64,000 nt of DNA from Streptomyces venezuelae (GCF_008642335.1 NZ_CP029191.1:6076001-6140000), one strand, 5' to 3'; positions 29,001 to 38,201 are shown, counted from the stretch's first letter. Numbers and translations: made by a program. Notes: a model not told the origin generated them from the letters alone.

Positions 29001-31091
29001 ATGGACGCCTTCGCCGAGATGAACGCCCGGCATGGCATCACCTCGGTGAAGGCCGACGACTCCACGCACTATCCGTTCACGTGGGTCGTGACGCCCGGCG
29101 ACCGGCTCACGGTCAAGCTGGAGCACCGCTACGGAGACACCGATTACGCCCGCCGCCTCCTCGACGACTACGTACGCGTACTCGACGACCTGGCCCGTGC
29201 GACAGGCCCCCTCGGCGCGCTCCCCGGCCTCGGCCGCGCCCCCGAGCCCGCCGAGCGCACGGACGTCGGCACGGACACCGTCGTCGACCGGTTCGACCGG
29301 GCGGCCGAACGGGACCCCGAGCGCGTCGCCCTCGTCGCGCACGGCTCGACGATGACCTTCGCCCAACTGCGGGACCGCAGCCGCGCGGTGGCCGGTGTGC
29401 TCGCCGGGCGCGGTCTCGGCCCCGAGACGACCGTGGGGCTCGCGATTCCGCGCTCCCTCGACTCGATCGTGGCGCTGTTCGCGGTGCTGCGCGTCGGTGC
29501 CGCGTACGTACCGCTGGAGCTCGACCACCCGGACGAACGGATCGCGGCGATCGTCGAGGACGCCCGCCCCGACGCGATCCTCACGGTGAGCGCGGTCTCG
29601 CCGCGGCTGACCGGCACCGTGGCCGACGCCGGCGGTCTGATCGAGCTGGACCGTCCGCTTCCGGCCGCCGAACCGTTCGTCACGTTCACCCCCGACGACC
29701 CGGACCGGCTGCGCCACCCCGCGTACACGATCTACACCTCCGGGTCGACCGGCAAGCCCAAGGGCGTGGTGACCGAGTACGCCGGACTCACCAACATGCT
29801 CGTCAACCACCAGCGGCGGATCTTCGAACCGGTCCTCGCCGAGCACGGCCACCGGACCTTCCGGATCGCGCACACCGTGTCCTTCGCCTTCGACATGTCG
29901 TGGGAGGAGCTCCTGTGGCTCGCCGACGGACACGAAGTGCACATCTGCGACGAGGAGCTGCGCCGCGACGCGCCCGGCCTCGTCGAGTACTGCCTGGAGC
30001 ACGGGATCGACGTCATCAACGTGACCCCGACGTACGCGCAGCAGCTGGTGGCCGAGGGCCTGCTCGACCAGCCGGAGCGACGCCCGGCGCTCGTGCTGCT
30101 CGGCGGCGAGGCCGTCACGCCGACGCTGTGGCAGCGGCTCGCCGAGACGGAGGGCACGGTCGGCTACAACCTGTACGGGCCCACCGAGTACACGATCAAC
30201 ACCCTCGGCGTCGGCACCTTCGAGTGCCAGGACCCGGTGGTGGGCGTGCCCATCGACAACACCGACGTGTACGTCCTCGACCCGTGGCTGCGGCCGCTGC
30301 CCGACGGTGTCCCCGGCGAGCTGTACGTGTCGGGCGTCGGCATCGCGCGCGGCTACCTCGGCCAGTGCGCGCAGACCGCGCACCGCTTCGTGGCCTGCCC
30401 GTTCGGTGCCCCCGGCGAGCGCATGTACCGCACCGGAGACCTGGTGTTCCGCAGGCCCGACGGGAACCTGACGTACCTGGGCCGCACCGACCAGCAGGTC
30501 AAGATCCGTGGCCACCGCGTCGAACTCGGCGAGGTCGAGGCCGCGTTCGCCGGGCACCCGGCGGTGCGGTTCGCCGCCGCGGTCGCCCAGCCGGACCCGC
30601 AGGTCGACGGCGCGTACCGGCTCGCCGCCTATCTGGTGCTCGACGGCGCCGACCTGGCTGCCGTCGCCGCCGAGGTGGGCACGGGCCTGCCGGACTTCCT
30701 GCGCCCGACGCACTACGCCGAGGTCGACAGCATCCCGCTGACCGTGAACGGAAAGGCGGACACCAAGGCGCTGCCGGAGGCCAAGCCCCTCGGCGCGCTG
30801 ACCACGTCGGGGGAGCGCGGTCCGGAGACCGAGACGGAGACCGTGGTCTGCGAGTTCTTCGCCGAAGCACTGGACCTCGACGACGACGAGGTGAGCGCGG
30901 TGAGTGACTTCGTGTCCCTCGGAGGACACTCGATGCTGGCGGTACGGCTGATCGGGCTGCTCCGCCGCGAGTACGGTCCTGTGATCACCATCCGAGACCT
31001 CTTCACCCTGCGAACCCCGGAAGCGATTGCCCGCCATCTCGATGAAGACAACGACAACGCCGACAACGCCGACGACTCCGTCGGCTCCTGA
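20088..31091 (+). CDS. cchH: Trimodular non-ribosomal peptide synthetase, coelichelin type
   Basis: A 3667-residue assembly line with order A1-T1-E1-C2-A2-T2-E2-C3-A3-T3 and no thioesterase. About 150 residues without a recognisable starter C domain come first. T sites are Ser692 and Ser2185 (both GGDS, the form that precedes epimerases) and Ser3615 (GGHS). E1 has HHVVIDG at 862-868 and E2 has HHIAVDA from 2355. Specificity residues read DINYWGGIGK, DFWNIGMVHK and DMENLGLINK; the first and third match my memory of CchH for formyl-hydroxyornithine and hydroxyornithine, and the second fits Thr. C2 has HHIIADG at 1340-1346. In C3 the catalytic motif reads HLLLWDG (2759-2765), so the second His is Leu. 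The GTG has AAAGGGA five bases upstream. Confidence 0.95.
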   Translation: MSSMMEPSTRLVLLSPDRLADVRRRAGDYSDRTIAEACAIGLSYWATGRSPEGIELAPGTLFADVLGWVDNGGTGPGSREAGSHEAGAREAGAQGWHVPVPDGVDPEEAQLALDDLADFPDRPLGTVAPVDAEARLKILAEWNDTGADRARPTIVEMFREQARTRPDAVAIVDEHRSLTYREAAERSAQLAHHLLSRGLAPEQVVGISLGRSADMVVGLLAVLQAGCAFVPLDPQWPAARRSVVIEDARVVLQLNSSGEHDPQEPEAVAVDLADWAFGSLPATAPGVSVDGDSLAYVIFTSGSTGRPKGAMIRHAAISERLLWQVDEILHFGHDDASLFKAPLSFDISINEIFLPLVSGGRLVVLRTGGERDPHHLLSVIAEQRVTFTYLVSSMLDVLLEMAGDSGRLDSLRHVWCGGEVLTPELYERFRTRLAIPMYHGYGPAETTIGVSHVIYRGEAERLSTSIGRANPNTQLYVLDDELRPVPVGVGGELYAGGLLLGRGYVNAPGLTASRFIANPFASDGSRLYRTGDLARFAPDGTLDFLGRADNQIKIRGMRLEIEDVEVGLAEHPRVRHTCVVAKKNTAGGTYLVGYVIPAAGSEDLRADEVKAWAVDHMVEYMVPTHIVVMDAFPLTANGKLDRKALPEPAATTGAVAPPTTENERVVCAAVAAVLQLDEVGVDQDFFQLGGDSILTISLLSALREAGLYVTARQIFTHSVVGALAAVASREDVSTVDHGDVATGAVVGSPIVQWLGETTDAVDGFVQSVVLNTPAELTAEALDEILGAVLGRHDMLRAKLVRGDRWSFDIPEADRAAAPVWQESDRPLEACVELATDGLDPDGGVMFRAVWRRADNQLVIVVHHVVIDGVSWRVLMEDLATAWRQCSSGAPVELPPVGTSFRRWTQLLERADFTADLTYFQRPLPGTDQPVGRRALTAADTVARERIRTVSVGPEVTAALLGEIPAKFHAGVNDVLLTGLAVALARWRRDLGQDQTFAHIELEGHGREGGYVADAAGFEPELSRTVGWFTTLFPVTVDPGTAPDLTDPAYLAAALKAVKEDLSHVPSNGISYGALRYLNDTRFDAPAPQVLFNYLGRFDAGASGDWQLTGATGQLGEKRDPDMRLPRALEFNAIAEPASAGGEYELVTTVSWPDGMFTVEDIATLGGYFRVALAGLAALDEGGHTPSDFPLVPLTQADVDSLDGPALRDILPLTPLQEGLYFHSVFDDDSAGAYVEQQLLTLEGEVDADRLAAAATRLLTLYPNLAARFTALADGRVVSVLENGVQAPFTTVDRPGITDAEIRDLAERDRRAGFDLATGPLMRYTLVRAGDERTVLVQTVHHIIADGWSVPPMLRALLAEYHAPGTVYPVGGFPDYVHWLAGRDDDESDRVWGEELAGLPGSSLVAEGHTPSDRFADTAVEAQHDVDAAVRTAGVPLSVAVHSAWAVTLGGILHSDDVVFGSTVSGRDADVPGIGDMVGLFINTIPVRARWSGSTTAGDLLARVREHQSAVLPHQHVSLARIGRQAGAGPLFDTLVVFDVATDVDGLRTPDAELVITDIVNEGAPHYPLTLVVERALDGRPRFNLIYDGELLGESTAQGILRTFTRALDGLLTRPDALVGDLVPEGDRRPARVAQETLGGLFDAAARRDPAATAVTQCALDGGTRSLTYGELADAKSELAVGLRAAGVGPGKRVAVAVPRSVEQVVALVAIVSAGGAYVPLDLAYPDERLEYILADASPQVVLVDREQRDRFTGLLERAGVPARVLVQGEELPRDTDESADEARPHDPAYVIYTSGSTGRPKGVVVPHSSVVTLLANTRPDMGFGPHDVWVQFHSFSFDFAVWELWGALAHGGELLVPEYGLTRSPVDFHRLVRERGVTVLNQTPSAFYQFIEADRHAGEPLPALRKIIFGGEALDLGRLRGWVERHGTAAPELVNMYGITETTVHVTHRVLTDADFTRGQDVSPIGGPIPGLVTHLLDDRLRPVPPGRVGAIYVAGDQVSLGYLGRSGLTAGRFVANPFTDDGSRMYHTGDLARRTLDGELEFVGRADDQVQLKGFRIELGEVESALRELDGVVDVAVTVADSGDHLVAHVVGRVPGDLAGLLAAKLPVHMVPSRVLTVDALPLTVNGKLDRKALVERAAHEDDASAAVASDSALTSLVGIFAEALPGSAAVDEDTDFFMAGGDSIVAITVINRARALGLPIAPRDVFLFRTPRALAEHVGSSTPQAKAPAPTRHEDGPLTPTPIILRQRELGGSLDRFVQARTLSAPEGTGFADAERAANAVVAAHPALRTRLRVEHGVWALRTEPAREVTVARTDADASTAADEAAGRLDPTTGDVVAFSWLEATRTLVVTVHHIAVDAVSWLVLLDDLATAMRGADLAPPTTSYAEYADALTLGAASDEVIGGLPHWITTLDAPPLLPGADTGNLRETTVVLPPEAGDRLTRTAPAALGVGLTELLCGALRTALTHVQPTPTDLAVELERHGRVALYEEHDYTRTVGWFTSIAPVRLTAHTDPVAAAREVAERQPDERGHIAYGQLKYLNPQTAPLLTGRPQVLFNYLGRGSESQAVHVTGGDQGSPYAVEVNAWTDDATGSLHAVFTLADGIPDAVAEHWLAALERVADASASAERTAPVTPLQRGLFFQAQLAGAAGHYVAQSWFTFDRRLDADALAEAMAHVIARHPVVGAGFTTDDDGNPVQVLKAGRRVDVRTVELADDAEVEEFRTRDRDAGFDPADAPLIRLTVVRLPGGHDGLLLSYHLLLWDGWSREIVLRDLFDAYEAVVAGEPFDSAPATPSFEEYARALDAKDSAVAERFWAEHLAGVPGPTLLAGPAPTLSQDLPPALVHRLTAEQSDLLKDAAKQHGVTLNAVLTGAFGLLLGAHTGRSDAVFGVTVSGRDGEGLSDVVGVLLNTVPTWTKARPDDTVGGYLSAVQAARVEAMEHEHLGLGEIQRASGHDTLFDNLFVLQNFLDMDAFAEMNARHGITSVKADDSTHYPFTWVVTPGDRLTVKLEHRYGDTDYARRLLDDYVRVLDDLARATGPLGALPGLGRAPEPAERTDVGTDTVVDRFDRAAERDPERVALVAHGSTMTFAQLRDRSRAVAGVLAGRGLGPETTVGLAIPRSLDSIVALFAVLRVGAAYVPLELDHPDERIAAIVEDARPDAILTVSAVSPRLTGTVADAGGLIELDRPLPAAEPFVTFTPDDPDRLRHPAYTIYTSGSTGKPKGVVTEYAGLTNMLVNHQRRIFEPVLAEHGHRTFRIAHTVSFAFDMSWEELLWLADGHEVHICDEELRRDAPGLVEYCLEHGIDVINVTPTYAQQLVAEGLLDQPERRPALVLLGGEAVTPTLWQRLAETEGTVGYNLYGPTEYTINTLGVGTFECQDPVVGVPIDNTDVYVLDPWLRPLPDGVPGELYVSGVGIARGYLGQCAQTAHRFVACPFGAPGERMYRTGDLVFRRPDGNLTYLGRTDQQVKIRGHRVELGEVEAAFAGHPAVRFAAAVAQPDPQVDGAYRLAAYLVLDGADLAAVAAEVGTGLPDFLRPTHYAEVDSIPLTVNGKADTKALPEAKPLGALTTSGERGPETETETVVCEFFAEALDLDDDEVSAVSDFVSLGGHSMLAVRLIGLLRREYGPVITIRDLFTLRTPEAIARHLDEDNDNADNADDSVGS

Positions 31092-31092
31092 C

Positions 31093-32781
31093 ATGAAGCC
31101 GCCCCGACCGGGATCCGACATCCTCCGGACCGCTCTGCGCCGCAACATCGGCGCGATGGTCCTCGGCACCGTCCTCATGGGCCTGTACCAGGCCGGTGAG
31201 ACGGCGTTCCCCATCGCGCTCGGCATGATCGTCGAGCACACGATGCGGGACGACAGGACCCTCGGCGCGCTCGCGGTCTCCATCGGCGCGCTCGCCGTGA
31301 TCATCACGACGGTCTCGCTGTCGTGGCGGTTCGGGATGCGCGTCCTGCAGAAGGCCAACACGACCGAGGCGCACCGCTGGCGCGTGAAGGTCGCCGCCTG
31401 CGGGCTCCAGCCGGTGGCCAGGGACGTCGACCTCAAGTCCGGCGAGGTCCTGACCATCGCCACCGAGGACGCCGACCAGACCGCCGACATCATCGAGGTG
31501 GTGCCGCTCCTGATCAGCTCGCTGGTCGCGGTGCTCGTCGCGGCGGTCGCGCTCGGCATGGCCGACTACCGGCTCGGGCTGCTCGTGATCGTGGGCACCG
31601 TCGCGATCCTGTCGATCCTCAGCGTGATGTCGAAGCGGATCGGGTCCAGCACGCGCGAGCAGCAGGCCCGGGTCGCGCGGGCCGGCGCGAAGGTCGCCGA
31701 CCTGATCAGCGGCCTGCGCCCGCTGCACGGCTTCGGCGGCAACCACGCGGCGTTCCGCTCCTACCGGACCGTCAGCTCGGAGGCCAAGCACCAGGCGGTC
31801 ACCGTCGCCAAGGTCAACGGCGTGTACGCGGGCACGGCCCAGGCCCTCAACGCGGTCCTCGCGGCCGCGGTGACCCTGACGGCGGGCTGGCTGGCCTTCG
31901 ACGGCGGCATCACCATCGGCGAACTCGTCATGGCCGTCGGCCTGGCGCAGTTCATCATGGAACCCCTGAAGATGTTCTCGGAGATGCCCAAGTACGTGAT
32001 GATCGCGCGGGCGTCGGCCGAGCGGATGGCGCTGGTCCTCGGCGCGCCGCCGGTGACGGAACCCGGGCGGGGGCGCCCGGCCGCGGGCGGGGGCCTGGAG
32101 ATCGACTGCGTCCGGTACGGGTCGCTGCGCGAGCTGAAGTTCACGGTGGCGGCGGGCGAGTTCGTGGCGATCGCCGGGTACCAGCCGCGCGCGGTCGCCG
32201 ATCTGGCGGCGATCCTCGCGATGAACGTGCCGCCGGACGCGTACGAGGGAGTGGTGCGGGTCAGCGGCCAGGAGATGGCGGACCTCTCGGTCGAGGCGGT
32301 CCGCGAGCACATCCTGGTGAACCCGTACGACGGGGAGATCTTCGCCGGCACCCTCCGCTCGAACATCGACCCCTCGGGCACCAGCCGGACGATCTCCGAG
32401 GCCGTCGAGGCGTCCATGCTCACCGACGTGGTCGCCCTCCACCGCGAAGGCCTCGACTACGGAGTGCGCGATCGGGGAGCCAACCTCTCCGGAGGACAGC
32501 GTCAGCGCCTCTCCCTGGCCCGCGCGCTGGCCGCCGACACGGACGTCCTCGTCCTGCACAATCCGACGACGGCCGTCGACGCGGTCACCGAACAGCTCAT
32601 CGCGCGGAACGTCGCCGAGCTGCGCCGGGGCCGTACGACCGTCGTCATCACCAGCAGCCCGGCGATGCTGGACGCCGCCGACCGCGTCCTCGTCCTGGAC
32701 GACGGCGTCATCACCGCGGAGGACAGCCACCGCAACCTGCTCGCCTCCGACGAGGCCTACTGCGCGGCGGTGGCGAGGTGA
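31093..32781 (+). CDS. cchI: ABC half-transporter (exporter) with degenerate Walker motifs
   Basis: A 562-residue exporter half-molecule starting one base after the NRPS stop, so it is in the same operon and probably coupled. Six hydrophobic helices occupy about residues 15-310. The ATPase domain has a ruined Walker A (GYQPRAVAD, with no Lys), Walker B LVLHNPTT where Asp-Glu are His-Asn, and an H-loop reading ITSSP. The signature LSGGQRQR is perfect. It cannot hydrolyse ATP at its own Walker site but can complete the site of CchG. Siderophore export is the expected task. Confidence 0.88.
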   Translation: MKPPRPGSDILRTALRRNIGAMVLGTVLMGLYQAGETAFPIALGMIVEHTMRDDRTLGALAVSIGALAVIITTVSLSWRFGMRVLQKANTTEAHRWRVKVAACGLQPVARDVDLKSGEVLTIATEDADQTADIIEVVPLLISSLVAVLVAAVALGMADYRLGLLVIVGTVAILSILSVMSKRIGSSTREQQARVARAGAKVADLISGLRPLHGFGGNHAAFRSYRTVSSEAKHQAVTVAKVNGVYAGTAQALNAVLAAAVTLTAGWLAFDGGITIGELVMAVGLAQFIMEPLKMFSEMPKYVMIARASAERMALVLGAPPVTEPGRGRPAAGGGLEIDCVRYGSLRELKFTVAAGEFVAIAGYQPRAVADLAAILAMNVPPDAYEGVVRVSGQEMADLSVEAVREHILVNPYDGEIFAGTLRSNIDPSGTSRTISEAVEASMLTDVVALHREGLDYGVRDRGANLSGGQRQRLSLARALAADTDVLVLHNPTTAVDAVTEQLIARNVAELRRGRTTVVITSSPAMLDAADRVLVLDDGVITAEDSHRNLLASDEAYCAAVAR

Positions 32782-32802
32782 CGGGCCGCGTCGAGATGTC
32801 CG

Positions 32803-33909
32803 TCAGGAGAGGGCCCAGGCGACGTCCCTGAGGAGGGCGTGCCGCCAGCCCGCGCGGTCGTGGCCGGCGGCCGCCCGCGAGATCCGTACGGTCGCACCGG
32901 CCTCCTTGACCAGCGTCTCGGTCAGCTCGCAGTGCGGGAGCATCCGCGGCTCGTGCTCGCCGAGGTCGAACGCGATGCGCAGGCCGGACAGGTCGGGGCG
33001 CTCCGCGCGCAGCCGCGCGGCGACGGTCCCGCCGACCGGGCCGCCCAGCGGATCCTCCGACGCCATGGCGTCGGGCGTCCACCAGAACGACGGTGACTGA
33101 CACGCCACACGGGACACCAGGTCGGGGAAGTCCAGCGCCGCGTACATCGCGCTGAGCCCGCCGAGGCTCTGCCCGGCGACCACCAGACGCTCCGGGTCCG
33201 CGTGCACGCCGCTCCCGGCCACCAGAGGCAGCAGCTCGTCCCGTACCGCCTCCCACAGCGCCGGATCGCACCCGAACTCGCCCAGCCTGTCTTTGGACGG
33301 CAGGAAGACGAGGGTGACCGGCTCCATCTCACCCGCGGCGACGGCGGATTCGAAGGCGGTCATGGCCGGGTGCAGGTAGAGCCAGTCGTCCCCGTCGAGC
33401 AGCAGCACCAGCGGGCCGCCGCCGGCCACCGCGTGGACGCGCACGGTGCGCCGCCCGCCGAGCCGCTCACTGGCCCACCGGATCCGGGTGCCGGGCAGGG
33501 GGAGCGTGTCGTCGGCCCCGACGGCCGGCCAGTGGGGCTGGGCGGGGGCATCGGGGGTCGCGGCGATGGAGCGGTCGCCGCCGGCGCCGTGCGGGTTGAG
33601 CGGGTCGGCGTACGCCTCGTCGCCCACCAGGAATCGGTAGGTCACGCGCAGCCGCCGAGGCATGCGTACTTCGGCGTACCAACAGTCCGTGTCGGCCCAT
33701 TGGGTCAGCCGCACGGGGTCCGACCAGCTCTCGAAGTCGACGCGGGGGGACGGTCCGTGCCCGCGCCAGAGGAACAGGGTCCGCCAACCGCCGTCGTCTG
33801 CGGGTACGGAGACGGGGCTCCGGGCAGCCGACCAGAAGGCTTCGGTGCCGGGTCCGCCGGACAGTCCGTACTCGGCGAAGGCGTTCCCGGTGTCGGCCGC
33901 GGGGCGCAT
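32803..33909 (-). CDS. cchJ: Siderophore esterase (Fes/IroD-like alpha/beta hydrolase)
   Basis: A 368-residue enterochelin-esterase-type protein. An N-terminal early-set-like domain (about residues 1-165, with LFLWRGHG) precedes the alpha/beta hydrolase domain. The nucleophile elbow GQSLGG has Ser248, and the C-terminal GHDRAGWRHAL supplies the likely His. In coelichelin systems it is thought to release the peptide from the thioesterase-less NRPS or to hydrolyse the ferric complex; sequence cannot separate these. ATG 33909 has AAGGAGA six bases upstream. It is divergent from the MbtH gene across an iron box. Confidence 0.88.
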   Translation of the reverse strand: MRPAADTGNAFAEYGLSGGPGTEAFWSAARSPVSVPADDGGWRTLFLWRGHGPSPRVDFESWSDPVRLTQWADTDCWYAEVRMPRRLRVTYRFLVGDEAYADPLNPHGAGGDRSIAATPDAPAQPHWPAVGADDTLPLPGTRIRWASERLGGRRTVRVHAVAGGGPLVLLLDGDDWLYLHPAMTAFESAVAAGEMEPVTLVFLPSKDRLGEFGCDPALWEAVRDELLPLVAGSGVHADPERLVVAGQSLGGLSAMYAALDFPDLVSRVACQSPSFWWTPDAMASEDPLGGPVGGTVAARLRAERPDLSGLRIAFDLGEHEPRMLPHCELTETLVKEAGATVRISRAAAGHDRAGWRHALLRDVAWALS

Positions 33910-33958
33910 CAACGTCTCCTTGTGAGAGGGAAGGGAGTAAGGCTAAGCTCGCATTAAT

Positions 33959-33977
33959 TTAGGGGAGCCTAACCTAA
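33959..33977 (+). promoter_or_regulatory. Iron box between cchJ and the MbtH-like gene
   Basis: TTAGGGGAGCCTAACCTAA fits the iron-box consensus well. A weaker second element with core TAAGGCTAAGCT lies at about 33938-33950, nearer cchJ. Together they may regulate both divergent genes. Confidence 0.82.
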
Positions 33978-34001
33978 TCATCCTGACGGAGGCACTGACA
34001 C

Positions 34002-34214
34002 ATGAGCACCAACCCCTTCGACGACCCCGACGGCCGCTTCCTGGTCCTGGTGAACGACGAGGGGCAGCACTCGCTCTGGCCGTCCTTCGCCGAGGTGCCC
34101 GGCGGCTGGACGACCGCCTTCGGCGAGGACTCGCGGGACGCCTGCCTGGAGTACATCGAGACCAACTGGACGGATCTGCGGCCGCGTTCCCTCGTGGCGT
34201 CGGTGGAGGGCTGA
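34002..34214 (+). CDS. cchK: MbtH-like protein
   Basis: A 70-residue protein with the invariant MbtH framework: [10 protein letters not shown] at the start, then [13 protein letters not shown] and the Trp-containing segment TNWTDLRP near the end. MbtH proteins bind A domains and are needed for adenylation by many actinobacterial NRPSs; here the partner is the coelichelin synthetase. CGGAGG lies upstream of the ATG. It is the first gene after an iron box, with an amidohydrolase gene 63 bp downstream. Confidence 0.95.
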   Translation: MSTNPFDDPDGRFLVLVNDEGQHSLWPSFAEVPGGWTTAFGEDSRDACLEYIETNWTDLRPRSLVASVEG

Positions 34215-34277
34215 CCGCACCTCTTCGGCGCGTGATGAGGCCCTTCTTAAGAGGCACCTTTCAAGGAGGCCCCTTTG

Positions 34278-35855
34278 GTGCTCTGCAAGAGGCTGACGAA
34301 CGCCCGCTTCCTCACCATGGATCCGGACCACCCCGTCGCCCACGACCTGGGCATCCTGCGGGGCCGGATCGCGGGCCTCGACGCGGCCGTGACCTCCCGG
34401 CCCGCGCGCGAGGTGATCGATCTGCGGGGCGCCACCGTGCTGCCCGGCTTCATCGACGCCCACGTGCATCTCGCCTGGACCGGGCTCAAGGAGGGCACCC
34501 CGAGCATCGCGGGCCGCACCCGCGTCGACGACGTACTCGCCGTCGTGGCGGCGGCCGCGGCCCGCGAACGCTCGCCCGGCTCCTGGCTGAGCATCGCCGG
34601 ATACGACCAGCGGGCCCTCGGCCGCCATCTGACCGCCGCCGAACTGGACACGGTCAGCGGGGGCCACAAGGTCTACGTCCTGCACGAGTCCGGACACGGC
34701 TGCGTGGTCAACTCCGCCGTCCTGGACCTGCTCCCGCCCGGCACCCCGCACGAGAACGGCTTCCTCGCCGAGGGCGCGATGGGCGCCGCCCGCGCGCTGC
34801 GCCTGCCGTACTCCCAGCGCGAACTGGCCGAGGCGATCGGACGGGCCGCCCGCACCTGCCTGGCCGAAGGCGTCACCGCCTGCGCCGAGGCGGGCATCGG
34901 CGGCACCCTGTTCGGCCACAGCCCGGTCGAGCTCGGCGCCTACCAACTCGCCCGCGACGAAGGGCTGCTCCCGCTGCGCGTGCAGCTGATGGTGGCCGCG
35001 GAACGCCTCCGCCCGGTCGCAGCGCACGAGGACGACGGCTTCCCCAGAGCCCTCGACCTGGGCCTGCGCACCGGCTTCGGCGACGACTGGCTCTCCGTGG
35101 GCGCGCTGAAGGTGTACACCGACGGCGGCATGATGGCCCGGACGGCCGCGCTCAGCAGACCGTACGAAGGACTCGGCCACGCGGGTCAGTTGCAGGACGA
35201 CCCGGCCGCGCTCACCGACCTGATTGTCGACGGGCACCTGGCGGGCTGGCAGCTCGCCGTCCACGCCATCGGCGACCGCGCGGCCGACCTCGCCCTGGAC
35301 GCGCTGGAACGGGCCCAGCGCCTCCGCCCGCGGCCCACCGCACGGCACCGCATCGAACACGCGGGCCTGATCCGCCCCGACCAGCTCGCGCGGTTCGCGC
35401 GGCTCGGCGTCAGCGCGGTCGTCCAGCCCACCTTCCTGCACAGCTTCGGCGACGACTACGCCGCGATCATGGGCGAGGAGCGGGCGCCCTGGCTCTACCG
35501 CGGCCGCGCCTTCCTGGACCACGGCATCCCACTGGTCGGCAGCTCCGACCGGCCCGTCACGGACGGCGCCCCGCTGCGGGCCGTCCAGTTCATGGTCGAG
35601 CGCGCGTCCGGGTCGGGCCGGGTGATCGGCCCGGACGAGGGCATCACCGTCGACGAGGCCCTGTACGCCTACACGGTGGCCGGTGCCCGCGCCTGCCACT
35701 GGGAGGACGCGTTGGGCACCCTCACCCCGGGCAAGCGCGCCGACCTGGTGGTGCTCGGCGACGACCCCCGACGTGTCGACACGTCACGCATCGGCGACAT
35801 CGACGTGGTGGCGACGTACGTGGAGGGACGCGAGGTGGCCCCTAGGAGCTCGTGA
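34278..35855 (+). CDS. Amidohydrolase, YtcJ/Amidohydro_3 family
   Basis: A 525-residue metal-dependent hydrolase with a TIM-barrel core. Metal-site motifs are GFIDAHVHL near residue 60, HAIGDRA near 332, RIEHAGL near 357 and SSDRPVTDG near 425; GKRADLVVLGDD at the end closes the small beta-sandwich domain. GTG 34278 lies eight bases after AGGAGG; the TTG just before it is also possible. It follows the MbtH gene and may share its iron-box promoter. I do not recall it in the coelichelin cluster, so a siderophore link is unproven. It overlaps the convergent helR-like gene by 14 bp. Confidence 0.85.
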   Translation: MLCKRLTNARFLTMDPDHPVAHDLGILRGRIAGLDAAVTSRPAREVIDLRGATVLPGFIDAHVHLAWTGLKEGTPSIAGRTRVDDVLAVVAAAAARERSPGSWLSIAGYDQRALGRHLTAAELDTVSGGHKVYVLHESGHGCVVNSAVLDLLPPGTPHENGFLAEGAMGAARALRLPYSQRELAEAIGRAARTCLAEGVTACAEAGIGGTLFGHSPVELGAYQLARDEGLLPLRVQLMVAAERLRPVAAHEDDGFPRALDLGLRTGFGDDWLSVGALKVYTDGGMMARTAALSRPYEGLGHAGQLQDDPAALTDLIVDGHLAGWQLAVHAIGDRAADLALDALERAQRLRPRPTARHRIEHAGLIRPDQLARFARLGVSAVVQPTFLHSFGDDYAAIMGEERAPWLYRGRAFLDHGIPLVGSSDRPVTDGAPLRAVQFMVERASGSGRVIGPDEGITVDEALYAYTVAGARACHWEDALGTLTPGKRADLVVLGDDPRRVDTSRIGDIDVVATYVEGREVAPRSS

Positions 35856-38103
35856 GGACCACGAGTTGCCGCGTCGCGCGGGTCATCGCCACATAGCGGT
35901 CGACCGCGCCTTCGACGCCCTCGCCGAACGTCTCCGGGTCGACGAGGACGACCAGGTCGAACTCGAGCCCCTTCGACAGCTCCGGGGTGAGGGACCGTAC
36001 GCGCGACGGGACCTGGTACCGCTCCCGGAACTTCTCGTGGAAGGCCCGGTCGCCGATGACGCAGGCGACGCCGTCGGCGTGCTCGTCGAGCCAGGTGCCG
36101 AGGACCGAGTCCAGTTCGGCGACCGACCCGTGGGCGACGGGAATGCCGCTGCTGCGGATGGACGTCGGGACGTTGGCGTCGGGGATCTCGGCACGGATGA
36201 CCGGCTCGGCCTCCGCCATGACCTCTTCGGGCGTGCGGTAGTTGATGCTGAGGGCGGCCATGGTGACCCGGTCGATCCCGGCCCGCGCGAGCCGCTCCTC
36301 CCACGACTCGGTGAAGCCGTGCCTCGCCTGGGCGCGGTCGCCGACGACGGTGAAACTCCGCGACGGGCAGCGCAGCAACAGCATCTGCCACTCAGCGTCG
36401 GTCAGTTCCTGCGCCTCGTCCACGACGACGTGCACGAACGGCCCCGCGAGCCGGTCCGGGTCCTCCGCGGGCAGCGCGCTCCCGTCGATCAGCGTGTCCT
36501 GGAGGTCCTTGCCGCGCAGCATCCGCACCGCGCCCTCGCTGTCGTCACCGGCCGAGGAGAAGTCGGCGGCCGAGAGGATCTCGTCGATGACACCGGACAT
36601 GCGCTCGCGTTCGGCGGCGACGGCGGCATCGTGGCGCCGCTTGCGCCGCGCCGCCTCCGGGTCGCCGAGCCGCTGCCGCGCGGCGTCCAGGAGCGGCAGA
36701 TCGGACACGGTCCAGGCCTGCGGGGCTTCCTTGCGCTGCAGCCGCGCGACCTCGTCCCGGTCGAGCAGGGGCGCGCACATCCGCAGGTACGCGGGGACCG
36801 TCCACAGGTCGGACACGAGGTCCGCGGCGTCGATCAGAGGCCACGCGCGGTGGAGCGTCGTGACCAGCTCCCTGTCCTGGCGCAGCGCCCGCAGGAACGT
36901 CTCGGCGGAGACATCGCCGTCGTGCGTCTCCATGTCCTCGTCCAGGCCGAGCTTGTCCATGAGGATCGTGGCCAGCTCCTCCCAGATCAGCTCCCGCGCC
37001 TCGTTGTGCGGGGTGCCGGGGCCCGGCGCCCGGAAGGCCTCGGCCCAGTCGTCGGCGCTCACCCGGACGTCGGCCCAGGGCGTGGAGACCGTGTACGCGT
37101 CCGTGGGCGGCTCCTCGTAGAACCGGACGGCCTTCTCGATCGCCCGCACCATGTCCGCGGTCGACTTCAGGCGTGCCACGTCCGGGTCGCTCTCGGGGAC
37201 GGCCGCTGCGCCCTCGGGGACCAGGTCGCGCAAGGTGCAGGTCTGTACGCCCTCCTCGCCGAGGCTGGGCAGGACGTCGGCGACGTACCCCAGGTAGGGC
37301 TCGTGCGGACCGACGAAGAGCACTCCGCCGCCGCGGCGATGCCGGCCGAGCCGGGGGTCGGAGTAGAGCAGGTACGCGGAACGGTGCAGGGCGACGACGG
37401 TCTTGCCCGTGCCGGGCCCGCCGTCGACGACGAGCGCCCCGCGTGAGCCCGCGCGGATGATCGCGTCCTGGTCGGACTGGATGGTGCCGAGCACGTCGCG
37501 CATCCGGGCCGAACGGTTGCCGCCCAGGCTGGCGATGAAGGCGGACTGGTCGTCCAGCGCGGCGTGGTGTTCGAGGCCGTCCGCGGTGAAGACCTCGTCC
37601 CAGTAGTCGCTGATCCGGCCGCCGGTCCAGCGGTACCTGCGGCGGCTCGCCAGCCCCATCGGGTTGGCGTGGGTCGCCGCGAAGAACGGTTCGGCGGCGG
37701 GCGAACGCCAGTCGACGAGCAGTCGGCGGCCCTCGCTGTCGGTGAGGCCGAGACGGCCGATGTACAGGGGTTCGGCGTCGGTGCCGTCCTTGCCGTCCTT
37801 GTCGTTCTTGTCGTTCTTGACGTCCACGACGTCGACGCGTCCCAGGCAGAGGTCGAGACCGAAACGGCGCAGGGCGCGCAGCCGGCTGCTCACCCGGTGG
37901 ATCTCCGAGTCACGGTCCATGGCCTCCCGGCCGATGCCGCCGGGCGCCTTGCGGAGGGTGTCGAGACGGTCGGAGAGCTCGGCGACGGTCTGGTCGAGAC
38001 ACTCCGCGATCGCCGCGAAGTGCCGCTCGTCGCGGGCGATCAGCGCCGGCTCGGCCTTGGGCGAGAGATTGGCGGGCAGGTTGAACGCGCTGCTGCTGGT
38101 CAG
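35842..38103 (-). CDS. helR: HelR-type RNA polymerase recycling ATPase (HelD/UvrD-like), putative rifamycin resistance
   Basis: A superfamily 1 helicase-like ATPase, 753 residues from the chosen start. Walker A GGPGTGKT is near residue 230, motif II reads VVVDEAQELTD, and the C-terminal motif is YVAMTRATRQL. A coiled-coil N-terminal arm is rich in Arg/Asp. HelD proteins enter RNA polymerase and free it from stalled complexes; HelR also displaces rifamycins. A perfect rifamycin-associated element lies 56 bp upstream. No ATG, GTG or TTG exists in frame between that element and a Met deep inside the domain. The CTG at 38103, five bases after GGAGA, is therefore the likely start. Confidence 0.88.
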   Translation of the reverse strand: MTSSSAFNLPANLSPKAEPALIARDERHFAAIAECLDQTVAELSDRLDTLRKAPGGIGREAMDRDSEIHRVSSRLRALRRFGLDLCLGRVDVVDVKNDKNDKDGKDGTDAEPLYIGRLGLTDSEGRRLLVDWRSPAAEPFFAATHANPMGLASRRRYRWTGGRISDYWDEVFTADGLEHHAALDDQSAFIASLGGNRSARMRDVLGTIQSDQDAIIRAGSRGALVVDGGPGTGKTVVALHRSAYLLYSDPRLGRHRRGGGVLFVGPHEPYLGYVADVLPSLGEEGVQTCTLRDLVPEGAAAVPESDPDVARLKSTADMVRAIEKAVRFYEEPPTDAYTVSTPWADVRVSADDWAEAFRAPGPGTPHNEARELIWEELATILMDKLGLDEDMETHDGDVSAETFLRALRQDRELVTTLHRAWPLIDAADLVSDLWTVPAYLRMCAPLLDRDEVARLQRKEAPQAWTVSDLPLLDAARQRLGDPEAARRKRRHDAAVAAERERMSGVIDEILSAADFSSAGDDSEGAVRMLRGKDLQDTLIDGSALPAEDPDRLAGPFVHVVVDEAQELTDAEWQMLLLRCPSRSFTVVGDRAQARHGFTESWEERLARAGIDRVTMAALSINYRTPEEVMAEAEPVIRAEIPDANVPTSIRSSGIPVAHGSVAELDSVLGTWLDEHADGVACVIGDRAFHEKFRERYQVPSRVRSLTPELSKGLEFDLVVLVDPETFGEGVEGAVDRYVAMTRATRQLVVLTSS

Positions 38104-38159
38104 GGGGGTCTCCGATGTCCGCGAAGCTGGGGTGGGCCAGTGATTCTGCGGGACGGAGG

Positions 38160-38178
38160 GGGCCTTGCCGCAAGCCCC
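38160..38178 (-). promoter_or_regulatory. Rifamycin-associated element (RAE)
   Basis: Read on the minus strand the sequence is GGGGCTTGCGGCAAGGCCC, identical to the RAE consensus I recall from actinobacterial rifamycin-resistance genes. It points toward the helR-like gene and lies 56 bp before its inferred CTG start. RAEs mediate induction by rifamycins. Confidence 0.92.
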
Positions 38179-38201
38179 CCTGTGGGCTATAACTTGAGAG
38201 T

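Noticed and set aside
20964..31559. Very long open frames antisense to the NRPS gene (over 1600 and 1900 codons)
   Set aside because: They mirror the codon bias of the high-GC sense strand, have low-complexity Arg/Val/Glu-rich translations and no family motifs.
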